Shown: positions 24,062 through 34,674 of the stretch, one piece after another
Layout: every line of letters starts with the position of its first letter
How positions within the stretch are numbered: the first letter of the stretch is position 1
Assembly (NCBI GenBank): GCA_020465985.1
Contig: JAANYP010002015.1
Coordinates: forward strand, 186,001-250,000
Source: Centrapalus pauciflorus
Taxonomy: Eukaryota; Streptophyta; Magnoliopsida; Asterales; Asteraceae
DNA: 64,000 bases
Direction: 5' to 3'
The notes under the pieces: model-generated
What the model saw: only the letters and a program-made list of their open reading frames with translations
Told to the model about the DNA's origin: nothing
Database searches by the model: none
Position numbers and translations under genes: made by a program

Positions 24062-26783
24062 ATATATATATATAGCGAGATATGAGCGAGAGATTTTCTG
24101 ATCGGTCACCACTATGCATTTTTGAAGCCAGGGGAACCAAAAATGCCAATATATTAAATAAGGCTTCATAATGTCATAATTAAAGTTTTAAACAATTATT
24201 ATTAGAATTAGAAGATATTTTAAAATATTCTATATCAAATAACCGGATATATTATTGTAATTGCTAAATCGTGGAGTTTTCTAGTTAGGATATGATTGCC
24301 TTGTTTTTGACTTTCTATGCCAGGGCATGTATACATACGGTCTTTAGGGTCAGTTTAAAGAATGATTTTTTTTTTTTTTAATTATTGTTTTTTATGTAAT
24401 TTTTTTTTTTGTGGTTTTAGGGTCATTTAAATATTCTTATTAAAGAACCGGATTTATATGTAATTGCTTAAAATGTGGAGTCGTTATTGGATAGATTGGC
24501 AATTTTTGTTGACTTTTCTATTCAAACATGAATGCAGTCTTTTTCTACGTGTCACAATTAAAAAAAATGAAACCCTACACATAAATCTACATGCATTTAT
24601 GCATCCCCAAACTAGGAGTTGCTAAAAACATTCGGTTAAAACTGCACAAATAATGCATGGGTGTAGTGAAAACTGTTGGAATATGTTTAGTTGATGAAAT
24701 ATACAAAGTCTAGGGCGTATTATGAATGGCCAAGAAGGGGGGAGGCGAATTATAGTTTGTAAATGTGTATAAAATAGTATGTTACTTCAGAATAGGTAAG
24801 TTTGTTGAGATCTGTCAGATATCATTTTGTACTTCATTTGATTTGAGAAAGCTCCGCTGTACAAGAATAAGGCTCCAGAAATCATTTGTAATCATCAAAA
24901 GTGTCATCAAATCAGTCGGTGTCAGTATTGAATTACATGTATTGTTCTTAGAGAAATGGTATTTTATTGATTCGTAGAAACTGGATTTGCAGCAATTGTA
25001 CAGAGACTTAGGAAATGAATAATTTCTGTTTGAGATTGAATACTGTTCTTCGTGTTCCTTGAGAAATGTTTTCGAAAAACCCGAAATTCACGAGGGGTTT
25101 GATTCTTGTTCATTTAAAGTGTAAATGGATCGAAGGTTCGGTTCAAGACGAATCAAACTGAATACAAACTGGTTGTGAGTTTCAAAACCAGAAAAAAGAC
25201 TCTGAGCAATTTTCTGAAATTTTGAAAAGTTCAAAACCGGTACTGTTTCATGAAAAGTCTGGGTTTTAGATCGGCATTTTTGCATAAAAGTGCTTTACAA
25301 AAGTGTTTGTATTCAAAAACCGTACCTCGAGTCAATTTGAATGAATTGGGTAAAATTTGGATTTAAATCTGAAGATTAAGAATTGAAAAACTAAATTCGA
25401 AGAAACTTCGAATTATTACACTCTTGTGTGTAAATCGAGTTGAATATAACAGTTAATCGAGTCGGGTATCTGAGTTTAATCGAGTCGGAATCTTAGATAA
25501 TCGAGTCGGGTTAGCTTGGTGATGCGAGTTGTGTCTTCTATCACTCGAGTTGCCAAACGTATATGCGAGTTGAAACTAGAATTTCAGAATAAAAAAGAAA
25601 AAAAAAAAAAATAAAAAACAATTCGAGTTTTTATATAAGGACTAAATCGAGTTTTAATACAAGACTCTGTCGAGTTTGTTATAAGACAAATTCCGAGTTT
25701 TATATAAGACTCCATTGAGTGTTTATATAAGTACGCTTCGAGTTTATATAAAGACAAGTCGAGTTTTATATAAGACTCATCGAGTGTGTTTAGATAAGAC
25801 CATTCGTGTATATATAGAAACCCATTCGAGTTTTTATAGATCCATTCGAGGATTTGTAAAAGAACTCATTCAGTTGTATTCACTCGAGTTTTGCAACAGA
25901 CACAATGCCGGTTTTCTATAACATTGAGTCGAGTTGTACAAAACACTCATTCGAGTGTTGTATAAATTCATTCGTGTTTAAAAGAAGACCATTCGAGAGT
26001 GGATTTCATATACTTGATTCGAGTTGGATCAACACACAGTCGATTTTGGTCAAAGAAGCAATCGAGTTTTGATCAAAGATGATAATCGAGTTTGGGAAAA
26101 GACCAATCGAGGTTTCACACAACATTCAGTCAAGTGTCACTCATAACAGAAGAATCATTCAGTTTGTCACACCCATTAAGCCAACACAATTCACTGCTTA
26201 TTCAAACTGCTTATTGCTACAACAAGTCATTGTGTTGTAGATTTCTACTAATCTGTATGTCAAGGTGTGATCAAATTGTTTTTTCAATCTCATTCGGAGT
26301 TCATTTGATCTTGGTAAGTTCCCAACGAACAATCAACATGTCTAAAGATGCATCATTGCTATGGGTCAGCAAACCAAACGCCCAAATCTTATACAGAGGG
26401 GAAATGTTCATGGCGGGAGCGTTTCTGGAATTTATAAGTTTTCATGTGTGTCTGGAAGAAATGCTGAAATCATTAACGAAGGACGCAGCAATCTTTTATG
26501 GAAACAATCCCAGGAGTACCAACTGGGCATCCCCCAAGACACCAAGGAATGGGAGGTACAAAAAACCTAACAGAGGCCCGAAAAAAGAGAAAGGTAGGGG
26601 ACAAGACTGGCAAGAAAGTTTAGTTTTGTTAATTTCAATCCCCAGATGAAATATACACTTGTCTTACAATACAAAGACTGGAAATCGCTCTGGGAGAAGT
26701 ATGCAAAATCTGCGGGGATCAGACAGAGCTGCTACTAATAGGGCGAGGATAGTCTAATGACATTTGAGAACTTTAGGCCCGTG
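21358..26783. repeat. Error-rich second copy of 13.72-19.04 kb (elements A-D, copia LTR, leader array, gag start)
   Basis: Collinear with 13724-19041. Element A copy 21358-22347, element B copy about 22450-23680, element C copy 23755-23975, element D copy 24100-24670, LTR copy from 24674, TCGAG array copy 25430-26160, gag copy from 26338. It differs by frequent one- or two-base insertions and deletions, including in homopolymers and in coding DNA, plus some inserted low-complexity runs (24367-24412, 25590-25618). The gag copy has lost its frame. It ends at the same gag position (GCCCGTGA) as the first copy. The pattern looks like unpolished long-read sequence rather than natural divergence. 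Confidence 0.85.
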
Positions 26784-26794
26784 AACCCCCCAAT

Positions 26795-27607
26795 CTAAGG
26801 TTCAAAATTAATTTGGTGCCTGACAGGATTCACGAAGACCGTCGTAGTTTCCGATCTCTCTTCACAACCAAGTTCAGACGAAACTGGAGAAGCTTCAACA
26901 GCAAAGGTGCAGTCACCTACTGAGACTGTACAACCAATTGTTATACCTCCACATACCTCTGAAACCCCTATTACTTCTAAACCGTCAGCAGCTCCTACCT
27001 CAGATGTTCCACCTACACCATCTACAACAAACTCCCGAACCATTATTCGATCCAATCCCAAACCAAGACCCACATTAGACCCGTTTCCACATACCGTTAT
27101 TAACGTGACAAGAAATCACCAATAGATAATATCATCTGGTTATCCATCTTCTCAGTCCCAAACCGAAGGGCTACATAAATGACTGCTTATTATTTTCTAA
27201 TTTTTTGAGTAAGATTGAGCCTAAAAAATGTAAACGAAGCCCTTCTGGATGCCTGATTGGATTGTGGCCAATGCCAAGAGGAACTCAACCAGTTCGAACG
27301 GTTTAAAGGTCTGGCGGTTGTTGGCCGACCACCCAAAAACACATCTATAATTGGCACGAAATGGATTCAAGAAAAAGAAAGACCGATGAACATGGTGTCA
27401 TTATTCGCGAATTAAAGCTCGTCGTGGCCAAAGGATCAGTAAACAAGAAAGGTAATGAGTTATGATTTGAACAATTCGCACCAGTTGCACGCCATTGAAG
27501 CTATCAGGATATAAGGATTGTTTTAGGCTTTCCCTGCCACATAAAAAATTTTACCAGTATACCACATGGATGTCAAAAAACTGCCGTTTGTAAACGGGTA
27601 GCAACAG
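26795..27607 (+). pseudogene. Frame-broken copia pol segment (linker and N-terminal RT)
   Basis: Recognisable pieces in shifting frames: a Ser/Thr/Pro-rich linker (TSKPSAAPTSDVPPTPSTT), then ALLDADWIVA-like and GTKWI-like RT N-terminal motifs near 27235-27370, then FAPVA near 27470-27495 and MDVK near 27565. Small indels separate them. The quality improves after about 27640, where one long frame begins. It continues the error-rich block, so the damage may be technical. Confidence 0.6.
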
Positions 27608-28774
27608 ATGAAGTCTTATACATATCAGCCCGACGGTTTACTTGCTCTCTTCGAACCTGATCATGTATATATTTTGGATAAGTCACTGTATGGCCTTAAA
27701 CAAGCACCTCGTGCTTGGTATGATGCACTTTCAACATATCTGTTGAAATGTGGATTTACAAAAGGTGCAGTTGACACAACCATGTTTATAAAACGTCAGG
27801 GGCCAGATATCATAGTAATACAGATATATGTAGATGATATAATATTTGGGTCTACAAATCCAGAATTTTGTAAGAAATTCGCGTTTTTAATGTCCCAGAA
27901 ATTTGAAATGAGCATGATGGGGGAAATAAATTTTTTCTTAGGTTTACAAGTAAAACAGTTGACTGATGGTATTTTTATCAATCAGTCAAAATATATCCAA
28001 GACATGTTAAAGAAATTTAACATGGTCAATAGTACTCCTATGAAAACTCCCATGGCTCCGGATTCAAAATCAAAACTCGATGCGGACATCTCAGGAAAAC
28101 CTGTAGATGTAACCCATTATCGAGGTATAATTGGGTCATTAATGTACTTAACAGCCAGTAGACCAGATATTATGTTTGCTACATGTGTATGTGCTAGATA
28201 TCAGGCAAATCCAAAAGAATCACACTTAACTGCTGCAAAACGAATTTTAAGATATCTCAAAGGTACTCCAAATCTTGGTTTGTGGTATCCTAGAGAGTCT
28301 TCATTTCATCTGACTGCTTTTTCTGACGCTGATCACGCAGGTGATAAGATAGACAGAAAAAGTACGTCAGGAGCAGTACAATTCTTAGGTGACAAACCCG
28401 TATGTTGGTCATCCAAGAAACAACACTGTGTTTCATTGTCAACAGCTGAATCAGAGTACGTGGCTGTATCTTCTTGCTGTTCTCAAGTGTTGTGGATGAA
28501 AAGCCAACTACGTGATTACGGGTTTACACCAAAGAAGATTCCAATATACTGTGATTCTCAAAGTGCAATAGCAATTGCATCAAATCCGGTGCAACATTCA
28601 AAAACGAAACACATCGACATTCGGTATCATTTCATTAAAGATCATGTAGAAAATGGAAATATAGAATTATATTTTGTACCTACTGAATATCAACTAGCTG
28701 ATTTGTTTACCAAAGCATTAGATGAAAAGCGGTTTAATTTTTTGGTATACAAATTGGGTATGTTGAATCGTTAG
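27608..28774 (+). CDS. Copia pol: reverse transcriptase (partial) and RNase H
   Basis: 388 codons open from 27608; the true protein starts upstream in the damaged part. RT motifs: LYGLKQAPRAWYDAL, the catalytic YVDD (IYVDDIIFGS; Asp pair 27833-27838), FFLGLQV. RNase H follows: SDADHAGD, STSGAVQFLG, SLSTAESEYVA, IYCDSQSAIAIASNPVQHSK and TKHIDIRYHFIKD, ending ADLFTKALDEKRF. All typical copia residues are present. It copies element RNA into DNA in virus-like particles (family role). The ORF ends normally at TAG 28772-28774. The motif set points to the SIRE/Tnt side of copia. Confidence 0.9.
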   Translation: MKSYTYQPDGLLALFEPDHVYILDKSLYGLKQAPRAWYDALSTYLLKCGFTKGAVDTTMFIKRQGPDIIVIQIYVDDIIFGSTNPEFCKKFAFLMSQKFEMSMMGEINFFLGLQVKQLTDGIFINQSKYIQDMLKKFNMVNSTPMKTPMAPDSKSKLDADISGKPVDVTHYRGIIGSLMYLTASRPDIMFATCVCARYQANPKESHLTAAKRILRYLKGTPNLGLWYPRESSFHLTAFSDADHAGDKIDRKSTSGAVQFLGDKPVCWSSKKQHCVSLSTAESEYVAVSSCCSQVLWMKSQLRDYGFTPKKIPIYCDSQSAIAIASNPVQHSKTKHIDIRYHFIKDHVENGNIELYFVPTEYQLADLFTKALDEKRFNFLVYKLGMLNR

Positions 28775-28903
28775 ATTTAATAATTCAGTAGTTTCAATTT
28801 ATAATTTTAAATTTACATTTTTATTGATTCTAATCTGATGTTAAATTCTTGAATCTTAAAAGTTCAAATTTTTTGGAATTTAACAGATCTGGATTGTCAT
28901 GTG

Positions 28904-29036
28904 CAGGGGGAGCAGAAAATGCTTTTATCTGATTTTGAGAAAATCTGATAAAATATATCTGATATTTTGTAGGGGGAGCTGATTTGAGAAATATGATACA
29001 TCTGAGGGGGAGCAGCATTCTAAAATTCAAGGGGGT
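28904..29036 (+). promoter_or_regulatory. Cluster of four polypurine-tract-like AGGGGGAG motifs after pol
   Basis: CAGGGGGAGC at 28904, AGGGGGAGC at 28971, GAGGGGGAGC at 29004 and AAGGGGGTGC at 29028. They resemble the real PPT before the 3' LTR (AAAGGGGGAGA at 34553). Their function is unknown; they could be secondary plus-strand priming sites. Confidence 0.5.
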
Positions 29037-29849
29037 GCACTTTTAATTTTTTTTTTTTTTGTTTGTGTGTATTTTCAAATTTTTTTGTTGTTTTTGTTTC
29101 AGCATGTTTTATTTTTTTTAGTTTGTTTTGTGTTTAGTTTTGTTTTATATGTCAAAATTTTTTTTTAGTTACAATTTTTTTTTTATTTGTTAAAAGATAT
29201 TGGGTTTTGAATACATGGGTTTCTATTTGGTGAATGTGGGCCGGTTTTGTCAAACTTAAAATTCAAATATGGGCCGGGTATTTTCAACTATAAATTGAAT
29301 TTTGAATTTCAAATTCAACTTTTCTGAAAATCCCATCGTCTTCTTCGAACCTTTTCTTCACCATTAAGAAACCTCAATATCTCAATATCTTCGATTGTTT
29401 CAAGAAAGTAACATCATATTGTGAGTGATTTTTTTTTTTGTTTTTCTTGTTTTTAAGTAGTTAATTTCAGTTTCTGTTGTATATGTAAAAGTGTTCGTAT
29501 ATTCGTATTTGAGTGTTCATGGTGAATCAACATTTCTGTTCCTTAAACTGAAATTAAATTTGTGGTGTTTTAGGGTTTATGAATCTGAACATGAATCTGA
29601 AATTTTATGGTTCAAATCCAATCACACACACAGAAATGTGAAATTCTATTTCAAAAAGCTTCGAGTTCATGTTTTTCTGAAATTTGGATTTTTGACAACT
29701 TTGATGTTGTTTTTAATCAAAGTTCAGTAAAACAAAGTTGATTAAAATTGTTTTTCGAGAGAGATACAAGTTTTTAATCAGTGAGAAGTCCTTGGAATCA
29801 ATCTTTGAAAAATCAGTGTATAAGGACTTGTAAATATTTTCAAAATAAT

Positions 29850-30555
29850 GTCTCGATTGACAGCATAATCGAGAAATGACTAAGTGTCAATCGAGTTGAT
29901 TGATACTTCAATCGAGAAAAGTTGTGGTTAATTCGAGTTGACCATATACTTTAATCGAGTTGGACATAAGAAATGTTCGAGTTGTCTTATGGTTCCATTC
30001 GAGTTGTATCATAGTTCCATTCGAGTTGCATGGAAGTTTCATTCAAGTTGATGTAAGAGTAATTCGAGTTGCATTTGAGAGTTATTCGAGTTTCATGATG
30101 ACTCATTCGAGTTGATGTATATTAATCTCAGAGCTAATCGAGTTTAATACACCTTACATTCGAGAAAGGGTTGTGCTTTATGCGAGTTGACAAGTGTGTG
30201 TAATACTTAGAAAATTTTCGGCACATAAGGATTTACAGCTTATTCGAGTTTAGGACATATATCATTCGAGTTTTACATGTCTTCATTCGAGAAACTTCAA
30301 GTCTCATTCGAGTTGAGTCAAACTTCATTCGAGTTGTATATAGATTGATTCGAGTTTCGTAGACTCATCATTCGAGTTTTATAGACTCTTATTCGAGTTT
30401 CATGAATATATCATTCGAGTTGTATATAGACTTGGTCGAGTTTCATGTATACATCATTCGAGTTGGGTGTAGACTTATTCGAGTTGTTTTATGTGTCACC
30501 CGAGGTTGTTAAAGAGTCATTCGAGAAACGTGTAGTTTCATTCGAGTTTCATCAG
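29850..30555 (+). repeat. TCGAG array 2 between pol and ORF2
   Basis: About 27 TCGAG words, mostly CATTCGAGTTGTAT or ATTCGAGTTTCAT, spaced roughly 20-30 bp. The array resembles array 1 in word, spacing and copy number but differs in the filler between words. A T-rich stretch (29040-29240) precedes it. Confidence 0.9.
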
Positions 30556-30814
30556 AAAATTTTTCTAAGTGTAGTATTTTAAAGTTTTAAGAAAAATGTC
30601 ACATTTTTTTAAGAAATTGTTATAAATTTGTGTTTTTCTAACATTGGTCTCTAAACGATTGACTCTGGAGTCCTCTCAATAATTTTTCAATTATTGTCAG
30701 GAATCCCGATGCTTTAAACAGAAAATCACAAGTTTTTGCAATTTCTGATAAAATGTTACAAGTTTTTCTACATTTTGTAGGTTGTTCTTTGTGTACTTGG
30801 TAAGCCTAACATGA

Positions 30815-30832
30815 ATTTTATTTTTTTTACAG
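30815..30832 (+). promoter_or_regulatory. Strong 3' splice-site signal just before ORF2
   Basis: T-rich tract then TTTTACAG|G ending at 30832, eight bases before the ORF2 ATG at 30841. Such a site would allow ORF2 to be made from a spliced subgenomic RNA. A donor-like GGTAAGCC lies only about 34 bp upstream, too close for a plant intron, so a donor would have to be further 5'. Confidence 0.4.
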
Positions 30833-30840
30833 GTATTCAA

Positions 30841-32024
30841 ATGGCATCCCCTGTGCAATCCCAAAATTCAAATTCCTCTGATGCTCAATCATCGTCAAAT
30901 CATACCCTCGTTTCTACCCCAGTCAGATCAACCTCTGTAGCCCGTTCTTCACAAACCCATATTATTCCAGATAATCAACTTGTCAAGCCAAAACATTGCC
31001 TTCCTTTCAGGGACAATAATCACCGTTTAGACCCCAAAGTTATAAAAGTAAGCCATCCGATCATTGTGGACATTCTAAAAGGCCATCCTCTTGGTTATCT
31101 GCTTCAGTATAAGCCGTCTATTCCACAAGTATACTTACAACAATTTTGGCACACTGTCAAATTTGTTCCTGCGGACGGTAATCACCATTTCAAAGTGACG
31201 ATTGATCAATTCAAGACGAAGATCACTCTTGCAAGGCTACGTCACAATTTATTTCTTCCACGGCGAATAGACACTGTAAACTTTCCAGAGTTAGCAGATT
31301 TTGAGGATTTTGTTTCTGATGAAGAGCTTGTTCATGATTTGATTTGTCTAGGCTACTCAAAGCCACTTCCGAAAAGCTCTAAATTTCACAGAAATGGTTT
31401 AAATGGCGAATGGTACACACTGTTTGGTATCATTAATCGTTGCATGACTTCAAAACATACTGGAATTGACCGATGCAGCATCCATTGCCTAAGGATATTT
31501 CATGGGATCGCATTCAACAAACATTATGACTTTGCTCTGTGTATCTGGGAGGATCTAAAGGAGATAGTACTGGCTAAGACTACAAATAGAGCAAGGAAGT
31601 TCGTTCCTCTTCAACGGTTTATCCAGATTCTGATCCGAGGGACCTTACGGGCCAATGAAAATATTCCAAAGAGAGCCAATTCTCAGAGATGCCCAGACTA
31701 CGTCATGATGAGTTTGCATGAAGTGCCAGACTCCCCGAATGCTAATATAATGCCAATTCCAGAGTCATTACTCAAATATGCTGATCAAGAGAGTGAAAAT
31801 GTGAAATTATATCGAATAGATCATGCTCCGATAGAGACCCAAGAACCGGGTTCTCTTAGCCCAGGAGCTTTAAGGATCGAGGAACCTCAGCAAGGGGCTG
31901 AAGTTCAGGTTACCCAGTCTGTGTCTGAGGGAGTAGGAAGTGTGAGGGGTGGTGAGGAAGAAGCAGAAAAGTCAGATTCTGAGAGGACATTATCTGATAT
32001 TCAAGAAGGAGAGGGAGAAGGAGC

Positions 32025-32056
<32 letters not shown>

Positions 32057-34533
32057 GTGATCATCATGAGGGAGGAGGTTTGATGATTGACATAGTACAG
32101 ATAGCTGAACAGAGTGTGAGGGAGGTCCTAAGCCCAGAAAGCCGGGAAATAGCTACATCTGCTGTTAGCTCTCCTATGAGAGTTAGCATTGAACAAGTCA
32201 GTATCCCACTGACGACTGCACACCTTCCTATCCACTCAGTCTCCTCTCAACAGGAGATTGTTTCATTTGAACACCGGGATGAAACACATGATCTATCCGA
32301 AAGTCACTTGGACTTGATGGATATTGAAACAAGTACACAACTGCCCGTGTGTACGACTTCATTTGAATCACAAAGTCTAGATCCTATACACTTTAGGACA
32401 CTTGAGTCAACTTCATTCGTTGAAGTAAGTGTGGCTGAACTTAGTGTTTCCACCGGAACACCCTTAGTAACGGAAGCATTTGTTGCTCCGTCACTTGAAG
32501 AGGGTGGAAGTCCAGTCAGAGAAACGCCAATACCAACTCTGAGCACTGGCCACACAGAAGTTCTTTTTACAAGTTCGACTGTTGTGTCAACTGGAAGTCT
32601 ACGTGACCCAGTGGTGAGTTTATCCCCTTTTGTTACAGAGTCAACCTTGACAAGTGCACTGAATGCAGCTGTGTCTGGTGTCAATTTGCATGTTTCTAAT
32701 CAGTTAGCGGAAGTAATGGCTCAAATGACGAATATTCAGAAATTTTTAAAGGGAAAAGATGTTGCAGAGGAGTCTGTCAAACAAACTGACTCAAAGCAAG
32801 ATATAGAAGAGTTGAAGGAAGAGTTGAAGGATTTTGTTTTTGAACAGTTTGATGAGATGCGAGAACGTATGATCAGCCTGGAAAATACTGTGGTAACTGC
32901 GTTGGGTAATCTTTCTGAACGAGTAGCTGCAGTGGAAGAGACCTGCAAGGCTCAAGCTTCCTCATCAAAGAGGAAACATGATGAGCATGACGAAGACTCC
33001 GATGATGCTCCTCATGAGGGGGAGAAGAGTAGAAAGCTTGATCAACCGACGCCAGGGATTTTAATGCTGACATATCCAGAGAAGGAGCCAGAATCTCAAG
33101 GGAAAGAAGCCGGAGGATCCAAACAGTCAGCTGGTGAACAAAGAGAGATGGGATTGATTCTTTATGAAGATGTTCCAGTTCCTTTGAACACTCAGCCTGA
33201 TATCTATCAGTTTGTTGAATATATTGATTCTGAGGAAGATGTACAAGAAAAAGAGAAGGAGCTGAGTATTCTAGAGATAGGAGAAGGAAGAGAAGAGTAT
33301 ATTGAATTGTCTGAAGATGATGACATAATTGTGTTAATTGATGTTGACTTTAGAGCTGAAAGAATAGAAGAAGAGGAGGTGTTAGTTGAAGAAATCATGA
33401 AAGATGTTGAATCAACACCAACGGTTGAAAAGCCTGAGGTAGTTGTACAGGTTAAGGAAGAATTTGAGGAGTTCCCTGTTGAGAGCAGTATCGCTCAAGA
33501 AACAGTTGTCTTAAATGAAGTGGAAGTGATGGACAGATTCTTTAATGAATTTGTACTTGCTGATGAGTCAAAGAAGCAACACATATTAAGATTTCAAGCA
33601 CAACAAGTGGTGCAGAGAGAAATTCAAGATATGTTGACTTTGTTGAATAAAGATGAGATAAGTAAGAAAAAGGTGAAAAAGCTTGAACTACCAGAGAACA
33701 GGTCTGCTGAGTTCATAAGGAAAAGAAACAAGATGCCTTACATTGAAGACATTTTAGAGAAACGGATCTTTTGTAAAAAGCAAGCTCCTTGCTCATTTCA
33801 CAAGTTATTCCGAGTCTTAGAGCCGAACATGCCCAATCTGGTCAACTATGCCAGTTTCTTAAGAAACAAGACTCAAGAGGTTGAGAAGGTGAAGAGTGAC
33901 TTCAGGATAGTAGATCTGGTGATGATTGAAAAGGAAAGATTTGTTAAGATTTTTTATCCGAAGTTTACTGTAACCAGGTCTGATGGAAACACATATGTAT
34001 TCACAGAAGCTGACATGTTCAACATGCACTTGGTCGATATTGAAGATCTTTTTGACGAACTGTGCAGGAATAAAAGGAATGAACATTGTAGATTTGCACT
34101 GAAGACATTGTTTCATTTTATGCATACCAAACTGGTATTAATGTCAGTGCAAGATCTACAGATTGGAGTTGAGAGAGGCATGAGGAAGATAAACATGACT
34201 GCACCTCACAGAGATATTAAATTTGCTGGTGAGCTTAAAGAGTTTCAAGTTATAATGGTGAAGCATCCAGCTGTCATGTACAAAGATAGAAATAAAAGAT
34301 TGAGAGCTATGAGAAGTGTTGAACTGAATAAGTTTTCTGATGGAACGTTGATTAAGGTGATGAATGGTCTGAAAGGCAAGCTGGCAGCAGATCAAAAGAG
34401 GAAGACAAAGAAAGGAGCTTTATCAGTTAACGATCGAAAACTCATGGTCGAATTTATTTCTAAAATTGAATGGAGGCTGTCAGATCGGAAAAGTATTAGA
34501 AGATTTGAACAGAAGCTGGGCTTGTCAACTTGA
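30841..34533 (+). CDS. Large ORF2 of the SIRE-like copia element (1,230 aa, function unknown)
   Basis: Intact frame between pol and the PPT. An in-frame ATG exists at 30811, but 30841 (MASPVQSQNSNSSDAQ) follows the splice-like AG and is preferred. Visible parts: Ser/Thr-rich start; a globular N-terminal region (about 60-290) with QQFWHTVKF and NGEWYTLFGIINRC, a pattern seen in retroelement-linked ORFs of Asteraceae; a long acidic Ser/Thr/Glu-rich linker with a poly-Asp run near 395; a predicted coiled coil at about 656-707; a second acidic region; and a C-terminal domain (about 964-1220) with FTEADMFNMHLVDIEDLFDE, DLQIGVERG and KFSDGTLIKV. No signal peptide or membrane segment is apparent, so an envelope role is not supported. 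Its long intact frame next to a damaged pol is notable. Confidence 0.75.
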
Positions 34534-34552
34534 AGACTTTGCTACTTTCATC

Positions 34553-34563
34553 AAAGGGGGAGA
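34553..34563 (+). promoter_or_regulatory. Polypurine tract of the copia element
   Basis: AAAGGGGGAGA directly before the 3' LTR start (TGTTGGAATATG at 34565). It is the usual plus-strand primer site. Confidence 0.85.
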
Positions 34564-34564
34564 T

Positions 34565-34674
34565 TGTTGGAATATGTTTTAGTTGATGAAACTTCAAAGT
34601 CTAGGGACTTAACGTGTAATTTTCTTATAGTTTGTAATTTTGTATAAATAGTCATGTCGACTTTCTAAAATAGG
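34565..34674 (+). repeat. Truncated 3' LTR of the copia element
   Basis: Matches the first 110 bp of the 5' LTR, including TGTATAAATAGTCATG, with about ten differences. It stops matching after AAAATAGG (34674). The remaining ~195 bp of LTR are missing, so a deletion or another rearrangement ended the element here. Confidence 0.85.

Larger units (their letters stand above)
16970..34674 (+). mobile_element. SIRE-like Ty1/copia LTR retrotransposon with a large extra ORF after pol; middle disordered
   Basis: Order of parts: 5' LTR (16970-17273), Met-tRNA-type PBS, TCGAG array 1, gag start (18596), disordered block (19042-27607), RT and RNase H (27608-28774), PPT-like motifs, TCGAG array 2, ORF2 (30841-34533), PPT (34553-34563), truncated 3' LTR (34565-34674). 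An extra ORF between pol and the 3' LTR is typical of the SIRE/Maximus lineage. The shared 110 bp of the two LTRs differs at about ten positions, so the insertion is not very recent. Target duplications cannot be checked because the 3' LTR is cut. Protease and a readable integrase are not present. Confidence 0.8.

Noticed and set aside
30798..30832. Tiny intron between GGTAAGCC and TTTTACAG before ORF2
   Set aside because: About 35 nt is shorter than plant introns; only the acceptor is considered plausible.
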